Of a DNA stretch of 64,000 nt, positions 36,399 through 43,658 are shown one piece after another. Location: contig NZ_JAAQYM010000005.1 in assembly GCF_012986595.1 (NCBI RefSeq), positions 558,001 to 622,000 on the forward strand, written 5' to 3'. The translations under genes and the position numbers were made by a program. Position 1 is the stretch's first letter, and each line of letters opens with the position of its first letter. The stretch comes from Pseudomonas koreensis. GTDB taxonomy: Bacteria > Pseudomonadota > Gammaproteobacteria > Pseudomonadales > Pseudomonadaceae. The notes beneath the pieces are model-generated. The model was not told the DNA's origin. It worked only from the letters and a program-made list of their open reading frames with translations, and ran no database searches.

Positions 36399-37274
36399 AT
36401 GGCAAATCCTTTGCGACGGCGGTTCGGCAGCATGCTTGGCGGGTTTCTGCTGCTGGCGCTGACGGGCTGCTCGCCGGTCAAGTTGCTGAATGCGCTTACA
36501 CCCGCCGACACGTTCCACGGCACCACCGGCATTGCCTATGGCACTGACCCACGGCAGAAACTCGATGTGTACGTGCCGCGCCAGCCGCTGGAGGGCGCGC
36601 CGGTGGTGGTGTTTTTCTACGGTGGCAGCTGGAACAGCGGCGATCGTGGCGATTACACCTTTGTCGGTGAGGCACTGGCGTCGCGGGGAATCGTTGCGGT
36701 GCTGGCGGACTATCGGCTGTACCCGCAAGTGCGTTATCCGCTGTTCCTCGAGGATTCGGCGCAGGCGGTGGCCTGGACCCGGGCACACATCCGCGAGTTC
36801 TCCGGCAACCCGCAGCGTCTGTACCTGATGGGCCACAGCTCCGGCGCCTATAACGCGGCGATGCTGGCACTCGACCCTGGCCTGCTCGGTGCGGTGGGCA
36901 TGTCGCCCAAGGACCTCAGCGGCTGGATCGGCCTGGCCGGGCCTTATGATTTTCTGCCGATCAAGAACGCCGACGTGCGTCCGGTGTTTTTCTGGCCGGA
37001 CTCACCGCCGCAATCGCAGCCGATCAACCATGTCAGGCAGGGCGAACCCCCGGCGCTGCTGATCGCCGCGACCCGGGACAGTCTGGTCAATCCGACCCGC
37101 AACACCGAGGGCTTGGCGCGCAAGCTGCGCGAGGCCGGCGTGCCGGTTCAGGACCTGTACTACTCGCGCCCCAATCATGTGACGCTGGTGGCGGCTTTGT
37201 CGCGACCCCTTCGGCGTCTGGCGCCGGTGCTCGATCAGGTGGTTTCATTCGTCAAGCACACGCCGGCTCAGTGA
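36399..37274 (+). CDS. Alpha/beta-hydrolase lipoprotein (esterase/lipase type)
   Basis: The 291-residue protein starts at the ATG at 36399 with GAGGTG upstream. It has a lipoprotein signal (GGFLLLALTGC, Cys ~ residue 24). The fold is alpha/beta hydrolase of the BD-FAE/carboxylesterase type: FFYGGSWNSGD oxyanion loop, nucleophile in GHSSGAYNAA, a later acidic residue in ATRDSLVNP and HVTLV near the end. It is predicted to be attached to a membrane and to act in the periplasm or at the surface. It lies 12 bases after the DUF4123 gene, so it may be the cargo of this vgrG module, but the lipoprotein signal argues for an independent enzyme. Its end overlaps the convergent MATE gene by 7 bases. Confidence 0.85.
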   Translation: MANPLRRRFGSMLGGFLLLALTGCSPVKLLNALTPADTFHGTTGIAYGTDPRQKLDVYVPRQPLEGAPVVVFFYGGSWNSGDRGDYTFVGEALASRGIVAVLADYRLYPQVRYPLFLEDSAQAVAWTRAHIREFSGNPQRLYLMGHSSGAYNAAMLALDPGLLGAVGMSPKDLSGWIGLAGPYDFLPIKNADVRPVFFWPDSPPQSQPINHVRQGEPPALLIAATRDSLVNPTRNTEGLARKLREAGVPVQDLYYSRPNHVTLVAALSRPLRRLAPVLDQVVSFVKHTPAQ

Positions 37275-38617
37275 ACCCGACCGCTGAACCAGCCATCGTT
37301 ACGCCGCAGCCACAGGGCGATGCCGCCCAGCGTCAGGCTGCGCAGGACCATGAACAACAGGAAAGATATCCACAGCCCGTGATTGCCCAGCCCCTGCAAC
37401 GCCCAGGCGAACGGCAACAGCAGGGCGACGGTCAGCAGCATGCCGTTGCGCATTTCCCGGGCACGGGTGGCGCCAATGAACAGGCCATCGAGCAAATAAC
37501 TCCAGACCGCAATCAACGGCAACACGGCCAGATACGGCAGATAGATGAACGCGGTGTCGCGCACGCTCTGGATGTCGGTCTGCATTTCGATGAACAGATG
37601 TCCGGCCAGCAGAAACAGCGCGGCGAAGCCGAGGCTGGCCAGCAGCGACCAGCCCCCGGCCACCACCAATGAACGCCGCAAGGCGAGCCGGTCGCGGGCG
37701 CCGATGGCGTGCCCGCACAAGGCTTCGACCGCATGCGCCAGACCGTCCAGGGCGTGTGCGGTCAGCAGCAGGCCGTTGAGCAGCAGGGCGTTGGCCGCCA
37801 CCGTGGCATCGCCGAGCCGCGCGCCCTGCACGGTGATCAGGAAAAACACCGATTGCAACGCCAGGCTGCGGATGAAGATGTCGCGGTTGACCGCCAGCAG
37901 CGGGCGCCAGCTCTGCCACAGCTTCAAGGCCGCCCAGGCGATGTGCCCGGGATAGGCGCGCAATGCGCCACGGGTCAGCCACAGGCCGAGCAGGGCGCCG
38001 CTCCATTCGGCGATCACCGAGGCCCGCGCCGAACCGACCACGCCCCATTCCAGGCCCATGACGAACCACAGGTTGAGGGCGATGTTGATCAGGTTGGTGC
38101 TCAGCAGAATCGCCAGCGGCGCCCGGGCGTTCTGGGTGCCGAGAAACCAGCCGACCAGGGCGTAACTGGCCAGCGCTGCCGGCAGCCCGAATAACCGGGT
38201 GTGGAAAAAGTCGCGGGTCAGTTGATCGAGTTCCGCCGACGGCTGCATGAAATGCAGAGCGATACCGCTCAACGGTACGCCCACGGCGCCGAGCACGATC
38301 GCCAGCCCCAGCGCCAAGAGCAAGCCCTGCAACAGAATCTGCCGCAACGCCGCACCATCGCTGCGCCCGGCCGCCTGCGCGGCAAACCCGGTGGTGCCCA
38401 TGCGCAGAAAACCCATGGCCCAGGCGAGAAAGGTGTAGAGGCTGGCGCCGACGGCCACGGCGCCCAACTGATGGGCGTGGGGCAGGTGGCCGATGACGGT
38501 GCTGTCGACCAGCGCCACCAGCGGCACGGAAATATTGGAAAGGATCATCGGCGCGGCGAGCGCCCAGACCTTGCGGTGAGTCGGGCGGTCGCGCCAGTCG
38601 GCAATCAGGTTGGACAT
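37268..38617 (-). CDS. MATE family efflux transporter (DinF-like)
   Basis: The 449-residue protein has about 12 membrane segments and starts MSNLIADWRDRPTHRKVWALAAPMILSNISVPLVALVDS, with the DSTVIG motif of the DinF subgroup. Such transporters export cationic drugs or metabolites in exchange for Na+ or H+; the substrate here is unknown. It is convergent with the preceding hydrolase gene and is followed on its 5' side by a REPIN. Confidence 0.9.
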   Translation of the reverse strand: MSNLIADWRDRPTHRKVWALAAPMILSNISVPLVALVDSTVIGHLPHAHQLGAVAVGASLYTFLAWAMGFLRMGTTGFAAQAAGRSDGAALRQILLQGLLLALGLAIVLGAVGVPLSGIALHFMQPSAELDQLTRDFFHTRLFGLPAALASYALVGWFLGTQNARAPLAILLSTNLINIALNLWFVMGLEWGVVGSARASVIAEWSGALLGLWLTRGALRAYPGHIAWAALKLWQSWRPLLAVNRDIFIRSLALQSVFFLITVQGARLGDATVAANALLLNGLLLTAHALDGLAHAVEALCGHAIGARDRLALRRSLVVAGGWSLLASLGFAALFLLAGHLFIEMQTDIQSVRDTAFIYLPYLAVLPLIAVWSYLLDGLFIGATRAREMRNGMLLTVALLLPFAWALQGLGNHGLWISFLLFMVLRSLTLGGIALWLRRNDGWFSGRVH

Positions 38618-38676
38618 GCGGGCTCCTTGGGGGAGCGGGGATTGTAGCGATTCATCGGGTTCGCAGTGCGTTCCAT

Positions 38677-38765
38677 TGTGGGAGCGAGCCTGCTCGCGAA
38701 AGCGTCAGGTCTGTCAAAGCAGTGCTGAATGACACACCGGCTTCGCGAGCAGGCTCGCTCCCACA
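38677..38765. repeat. REPIN-type inverted repeat, family B copy 1
   Basis: Perfect 24-base arms containing GGGAGCGAGCCTGCTCGCGA (38677-38700) and the complement (38742-38765) are separated by 41 bases. The same arms recur at 59795-59884. Confidence 0.85.
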
Positions 38766-38778
38766 GGGGGCGGTGGTG

Positions 38779-39072
38779 TTAATGAATAATCCAGCTCAGC
38801 AACCACAACCCCAGCAGCAGCCAGATGATGCCGGCAATGATCGACGCATTCATGAACGCGCGGATCGCCGACCACAACAGCATCAAGCCAACGATCAACG
38901 CGAGGATGCTGATGATCGAGGTGTCCATGCCAAGCGTCTTGGCCAGGCCATCGACAAAGTTGCCGCCGGCATTGCTCAGAATGTTGAACAGGCCGCTGAG
39001 CCCATCGACGATGAAACGGATGATCGAACCAAGTGCCTGGCCGAGCCATTCGAAAAAGCTTTCTACCTGCAT
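38779..39072 (-). CDS. Small membrane protein of unknown function
   Basis: The 97-residue protein starts at the ATG at 39072 with AGGATG upstream. It has an amphipathic N-terminal half (FFEWLGQALGSIIRFIVDGLSGLFNIL) and two hydrophobic segments (IISILALIVGLMLLWSAI; IIAGIIWLLLGLWLLSWII). It probably sits in the inner membrane. No family is recognised. It is divergent from the MazG-like gene. Confidence 0.7.
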   Translation of the reverse strand: MQVESFFEWLGQALGSIIRFIVDGLSGLFNILSNAGGNFVDGLAKTLGMDTSIISILALIVGLMLLWSAIRAFMNASIIAGIIWLLLGLWLLSWIIH

Positions 39073-39212
39073 GTGTGCATCCTGATGAAAGGGCTGAGCC
39101 TTGGGCCACAGCGAAGGTGGCCGAGTTCCCTGCAAGCATAGAGGTTTTGCGCCGGTTAGGCCTTGCCTTCAGCCTGTATCCCCCCGAAGCTATACGCCTT
39201 CAGGAGAGCCCG

Positions 39213-39515
39213 ATGAACCTTGTTGAACTGACTGAACGCCTGCACGCCATTCGCGACCGCAATGACTGGCGGCAATTTCATAGCCCGAAAAACCTGGCCA
39301 TGGCCGCCAGTGTCGAGATGTCCGAACTGGTGGAGATTTTCCAGTGGCTGACCGAAGACCAGTCGCGCCAGTTGCCGGCGGACAAGCTGGCGCATGCCGG
39401 GCAGGAAGTCGGCGACATCGTGTTGTACCTGTTGCTGCTGTGCAGCGAGCTGGGGCTGGACATGAATGAAGTGGTGCGCAGCAAGCTCGCCGACAGCGAA
39501 CGGCGGTTCAGCTGA
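39213..39515 (+). CDS. MazG-like nucleotide pyrophosphohydrolase
   Basis: The 100-residue protein starts at the ATG at 39213 with AGGAGA 6 bases upstream. It has the all-alpha NTP pyrophosphatase metal motif: EMSELVEIF followed by EVGDIVLYLL. It probably cleaves a non-canonical or modified dNTP; its short length fits the RS21-C6/dCTPase-like group. It shares one base with the start of cmoM (TGATG). Confidence 0.85.
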   Translation: MNLVELTERLHAIRDRNDWRQFHSPKNLAMAASVEMSELVEIFQWLTEDQSRQLPADKLAHAGQEVGDIVLYLLLLCSELGLDMNEVVRSKLADSERRFS

Positions 39516-40264
39516 TGAGCGACCGGCATTTCGATCAGTTGGCGACCCGCTTCGCCGAAAAAATCTACGGCGGCGCCAAAGGCGCGATTCGCCTTGCGGT
39601 GTTGCAGGCTGACCTCGCCGAAGCGCTGCCGGATCGTCCGTTGCGCGTGCTGGACATCGGTGGCGGCCTCGGCCACATGTCGCTGTGGCTGGCCGAACGT
39701 GGCCATGAGATAACCTTTACCGAGCCGGCCGAGCCGATGCTCGAAGGTGCGCGTCAGCGCTTTGCTGAAGCCGGGCAGAGCGCAACGTTCATTCAGGCAC
39801 CGTGGCAGGACCTGCTCGGCCAGCTCACTGAACCCTACGATCTGGTGATCTGCCACGCGGTGCTGGAATGGCTGGCCGAACCCCATGCGATTCTGCCGGT
39901 GCTGCATCAACTGACCAGGCCCGGTGGTTGGCTGTCGCTGGCCTTCTACAACCGCGATGCGCTGATCTACCGCAACCTGCTCAAGGGCCATTTCAAGAAA
40001 ATGCGCAAGAACGTCATGGCCGGCGAAAAGCAGAGCCTGACCCCGCAGCAGCCACTCGATCCGCGGGAACTGGCGACGCAACTCGATGGCTTGTGGCAGG
40101 TCGAAAGCCAGAGCGGGGTTCGGGTTTTCCACGACTACATGCCGGTGGAATTCCAGGCTCGCGTCGAGCTGGCGGATTTGCTGGAGATGGAGCTCGCTCA
40201 CCGTCGCCACCCAAGCTTCGCCGGGCTTGGGCGTTACTTGCACTGGATCTGCCGGCCGATCTGA
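39515..40264 (+). CDS. cmoM: tRNA 5-carboxymethoxyuridine methyltransferase
   Basis: The 249-residue protein closely follows E. coli CmoM (SmtA) along its length: RHFDQLATRFAEKIYGGAKGAIRLAVL, the SAM-binding RVLDIGGGLGHMSLWLAERGHEI, VICHAVLEWLAEPHAILPVL, GGWLSLAFYN and GVRVFHDYM. CmoM methylates 5-carboxymethoxyuridine at the wobble position of tRNAs. It is translationally coupled to the MazG-like gene. A DUF4136 lipoprotein gene follows 12 bases later. Confidence 0.9.
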   Translation: MSDRHFDQLATRFAEKIYGGAKGAIRLAVLQADLAEALPDRPLRVLDIGGGLGHMSLWLAERGHEITFTEPAEPMLEGARQRFAEAGQSATFIQAPWQDLLGQLTEPYDLVICHAVLEWLAEPHAILPVLHQLTRPGGWLSLAFYNRDALIYRNLLKGHFKKMRKNVMAGEKQSLTPQQPLDPRELATQLDGLWQVESQSGVRVFHDYMPVEFQARVELADLLEMELAHRRHPSFAGLGRYLHWICRPI

Positions 40265-40276
40265 TCGGAGCACGAG

Positions 40277-40885
40277 ATGAAAGCACAATCGGGGTTATTG
40301 CTGATCTGTCTGGGGTTGGCCGCCTGTCAGGGCAGCAATCCGTATGTGGCGCAATCGCTTCCCTTGCCACCGGCACCGCCGCAAGCGGCGAACACCTTTG
40401 ATCGCAGTGCCTATCCGGCGCCACCGCGCGATTACGGGCGCTACCGCAGTTGGGCGTGGCTCAACGGGCAACTGCCGCCGGGCACCGCCTGGGCGGATTC
40501 GGCGCAAGTGGCCGAGGCGGTCAGCAATGCCCTCGATCAGCGGGGCTTGCGCCCGTTGCACGACAATCGCCCGGCCGACCTGTTAGTCAGTGCCAATCTG
40601 CGTCTGGAAACCCGTTTGCGTCAGGTGCAGGACGATTACGGCTACGGCGGATACAGCGGCTATGACCGATACGGTCGCGGGTACGGCATGTACAACAGCG
40701 TGCCGATCGTACGCACCTATCAGGAGCAGGTTGTGGTGGTGCAGGTCAATCTGTTCGACGCTGGCACCGGTCAACCGGTGTGGAGCGCCAGCGCCGAAAC
40801 GGCCAACCAGGGTAGCCAACTCGTGCGCACCGACGCTATTCGCGAGGCTCTGGAAAAAGCCATGTCGGCCTATCCTCCGAGCTAA
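40277..40885 (+). CDS. DUF4136 domain lipoprotein
   Basis: The 202-residue protein has a lipoprotein signal (LLLICLGLAACQ, Cys ~17). The DUF4136 pattern is visible: RSAYPAPPRDYGRYRSWAWL, ALDQRGLRP, ADLLVSANLRLE and VQVNLFDAGTGQPVWSASAE. A tyrosine/glycine-rich stretch (GYGGYSGYDRYGRGYGMY) lies in the middle. Function is unknown. It is 12 bases after cmoM and related to the next gene. Confidence 0.85.
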   Translation: MKAQSGLLLICLGLAACQGSNPYVAQSLPLPPAPPQAANTFDRSAYPAPPRDYGRYRSWAWLNGQLPPGTAWADSAQVAEAVSNALDQRGLRPLHDNRPADLLVSANLRLETRLRQVQDDYGYGGYSGYDRYGRGYGMYNSVPIVRTYQEQVVVVQVNLFDAGTGQPVWSASAETANQGSQLVRTDAIREALEKAMSAYPPS

Positions 40886-40936
40886 TCTGTATGTGAGAGC
40901 GCACCGCAGGCTCAGGCTTTCAACCGGAGAACCACC

Positions 40937-41494
40937 ATGTTCCGTCGTCTCGCTTTACTGGCCATGGCCGCGCTGCTCAGCGCCTGTGCCGGCAACCAGG
41001 TCAACCATGACTTCGATGCCAGCCGCGACTTTGCCGCCTATCGCAGCTGGAGCTGGAAGGAACCCGCCCTGCAATACCGCCCGGATGATCCCCGGATCAA
41101 AAGCGACCTGACCGAACAGCGCATCCGCCAGGCCGTCACCGATCAGCTGGATCAGCGCGGCTTGCGTCCGGCCGCTGCCGGCACCAAGGCTGACTTGAGT
41201 GTGCAGACGTATCTGATCGTCGAGGATCGTCAGCAGCAAGTCACCACCAACTATGGCGGCGGTTGGGGCGGCCCGTGGAACGGTTACTGGGGCGCGCCGA
41301 TGTACAACGAAACCCGCAACATCACCTACAAAGTGGCGACCATTCAGATCGACCTGCTCGACGGCAAGGACGGCAAACTGGTGTGGCGCGGCAGCGATGA
41401 GCAAATGCTCAGCAGCACCCCCAATCCACAGGATCGCAGCAACGCGATTCGCGAAACGGTCGGCCGGATTCTGGCCAACTATCCACCGCGCTAA
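40937..41494 (+). CDS. DUF4136 domain lipoprotein, paralogue
   Basis: The 185-residue protein is a paralogue of the gene before it: lipoprotein signal (LLAMAALLSACAG), DFAAYRSWSWKEPAL, QLDQRGLRPA, ADLSVQTYLIVE and IQIDLLDGKDGKLVWRGSDE. The mid-protein insert is GGGWGGPWNGYWGAPMYNE rather than Tyr-rich. Function is unknown. It is followed by a strong terminator. Confidence 0.85.
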   Translation: MFRRLALLAMAALLSACAGNQVNHDFDASRDFAAYRSWSWKEPALQYRPDDPRIKSDLTEQRIRQAVTDQLDQRGLRPAAAGTKADLSVQTYLIVEDRQQQVTTNYGGGWGGPWNGYWGAPMYNETRNITYKVATIQIDLLDGKDGKLVWRGSDEQMLSSTPNPQDRSNAIRETVGRILANYPPR

Positions 41495-41506
41495 ACCGGT
41501 GGACAA

Positions 41507-41537
41507 AACGGGAGCCCAAGCAGCTCCCGTTTTTTTT
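41507..41537 (+). terminator. Rho-independent terminator after the DUF4136 pair
   Basis: AACGGGAGC and GCTCCCGTT flank a short loop, with eight or more T following. It closes the mazG-cmoM-DUF4136 run. Confidence 0.88.
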
Positions 41538-41585
41538 GCCCCGCCACAAAGCCCACAGGGTTTTGTGCTGCATCAAATGGCGCGT

Positions 41586-41612
41586 TGCCACTAGCGCCGT
41601 CTACACTCAAAT
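41586..41612 (+). promoter_or_regulatory. Candidate Tad-locus regulatory site upstream of tadG
   Basis: TGCCACTAG (41586-41594) is followed by CGTCTACACTCAAAT (41598-41612). Both blocks recur upstream of pprB. The site lies 48 bases before the tadG start. Confidence 0.4.
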
Positions 41613-41660
41613 CCACCATCGGAGGTAGCGCTCGGCAACGCGCCGGCAAAGGAGTGCGCC

Positions 41661-43658
41661 ATGTCGCCTCGTTCGCAATTCAACGGCCCGGCCCGGCAAC
41701 ACGGGGCGATCGGGTTGATGGCGGCTGCCACCCTCAGTCTGGCGCTGGTGTTGATGCTGTTGGTGGTCGACACCGGTCGGTTGTACATGGAGCAGCGCAA
41801 GTTGCAGCGGGTGGTGGACAGTGCGGCGCTGGAAGCCGTCAGCCGCGGCGGCAACTGTCTGTCAGGCCTCAGCGCTGCCACTTATGCCGGGCAAAGCGCG
41901 GTGCGCAATGGCTACATCGTCGATGGCAACAATACGCTGACCACCACGTGCGGCAGCGTGCAGACCGCGGCCAGCGGACTGCGCGCGTTCACTGCGGATG
42001 CGACCCAGTCGACGGCGGTCAAGGTCGCGGCCAGTCGTACGGTGACCACCAGTTTTGCCGGTGGCGTACAAGCGTTGTTCACGGGTTCAGCGGTCAGCCT
42101 CAACACCACGCTCAATGCCTCGGCCGTCGCCGCGCAACCGACCCCGACGGTCGCGCAACTGAACATCCGCAGCACCCTGGCGAGCATCAATACCGCGCAG
42201 TCGAACATTCTCAATCCGTTGTTTTCCGGGCTGCTCGGCGGCAACGTCAACCTCACCGCCCTGGGCTGGGATGGCTTGCTCAATACCGACATCAACCTGC
42301 TCAGCTACCTCAACCAACTGGCAATCAACCTCAACGTCGCCGCGGGCAACTACACGCAACTGCTCAACACTCAGGCCACGGTCACCCAACTGATTCAGGC
42401 GGCCGCCACGGTGGTGCAACTCAATGGCGCGACGGCCACGGTGATCACCGCGCTGGGGCAACTGCAGGTGGCGGCGATCAACGCCGCACCGGTCAAGCTC
42501 GGCGACATCCTGCAGTTGCAAACCGGCACCACGGCGGCCGGGCTGGACGCCAATCTGCAACTGCTGCAATTGATTCAGGGCGTGGTGCAACTGGCCAACA
42601 GCAAAAGCGCGGTGGCCGCGACCCTGCCGATCAGTGTGCTGGGGCTGGCGAACGTTACGGTGCGGGTCAAGGTGATCGAGCCACCGCAATTCTCGGCGAT
42701 TGGCGACCCGGCGCGGGCCAAGGCCAATCCATTAGGGCCGGACCGGATTTATGTGCGCACGGCGCAGATTCGCACGATGCTCTCGGTGAACCTGCCGGTG
42801 TTGAGCGGGGTGACCGGGCTGGTCAACGCGGTGTTGGGGCTGGTCGGCACATTGACCCCGACCCTCAATGCGCTGCTGAGTCTGAATCTGGTAGACACGC
42901 TGAACTCACTGGGCTGCCTGCTGGGCGCCGGTTGCGAGCAACTCGATCCGAAACTGCTGCCGAGCCCGCAAATCGATATCGCGCTGGATGCCGGCGGCGC
43001 GAAAAGTTATGTCACTGACTACAGTTGCCCGACCGGCAATACCGGCACCAAAAGTCTGACGGCCCACACCATCACGTCGATTGCGGACCTCAAACTTGGC
43101 AAGATTGATCCGACCAACGCTTTTTCATCGGCGGCCGAGCCGACGGTCGCGCCCTTGCCGCTGGTGGATCTGGGCATCGTGACCTGCCACAAGATCCTCG
43201 GCCTCGGCACCTGCGATGCCGCGACCCATGTTCAATACGGCGCGGGCGGCATCGCGATCAAACTCGATACTTCCGTCGCGCAGAATTCGCAGGATCTGGT
43301 GTTCTCCAGTGGCACGCCGTTCGCAACTCCGCCGAACCTCAAACTGCCCTCCAGCGTGCAATCGGCGATCCCCAGCAACAATATCGTCGCCAGCCTGAGT
43401 AACACCTTGGCGGGTATCAACCTGATCGTCTACCAACCGCTCGGCAGCAACCCCCTCGGCGCCATCGTCACCGGGGTGGCGTCGTTGATCAGTGATGTCA
43501 CCAGCCGTTTGTTGCCCGTGGTGACCGGTGTCGTCAGCCCATTGCTCGACCCCTTGCTCAACAACCTGCTCAAAAGCCTGGGCATCAACCTGATGGACGT
43601 CGATGTCGGCGCCAACATGACCTGCGGCCAGACCGGCAAGGCCTATCTGGTGATCTAG
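41661..43658 (+). CDS. tadG: TadG-like pilus-associated protein
   Basis: The 665-residue protein has the TadG N-terminal motif: QHGAIGLMAAATLSLALVLMLLVVDTGRLYMEQRKLQRVVDSAALEAVSRGG, a prepilin-like membrane segment followed by the DTGRLY/DSAALEA signature. The rest is rich in Ala, Leu, Asn and Thr and lacks a recognisable von Willebrand A metal site. TadG is a minor component of Tad/Flp secretion whose role is not settled. In PAO1 it also lies in the pprB-fppA region. The gene is convergent with the pprA-type kinase, overlapping its end by 4 bases. Confidence 0.85.
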   Translation: MSPRSQFNGPARQHGAIGLMAAATLSLALVLMLLVVDTGRLYMEQRKLQRVVDSAALEAVSRGGNCLSGLSAATYAGQSAVRNGYIVDGNNTLTTTCGSVQTAASGLRAFTADATQSTAVKVAASRTVTTSFAGGVQALFTGSAVSLNTTLNASAVAAQPTPTVAQLNIRSTLASINTAQSNILNPLFSGLLGGNVNLTALGWDGLLNTDINLLSYLNQLAINLNVAAGNYTQLLNTQATVTQLIQAAATVVQLNGATATVITALGQLQVAAINAAPVKLGDILQLQTGTTAAGLDANLQLLQLIQGVVQLANSKSAVAATLPISVLGLANVTVRVKVIEPPQFSAIGDPARAKANPLGPDRIYVRTAQIRTMLSVNLPVLSGVTGLVNAVLGLVGTLTPTLNALLSLNLVDTLNSLGCLLGAGCEQLDPKLLPSPQIDIALDAGGAKSYVTDYSCPTGNTGTKSLTAHTITSIADLKLGKIDPTNAFSSAAEPTVAPLPLVDLGIVTCHKILGLGTCDAATHVQYGAGGIAIKLDTSVAQNSQDLVFSSGTPFATPPNLKLPSSVQSAIPSNNIVASLSNTLAGINLIVYQPLGSNPLGAIVTGVASLISDVTSRLLPVVTGVVSPLLDPLLNNLLKSLGINLMDVDVGANMTCGQTGKAYLVI

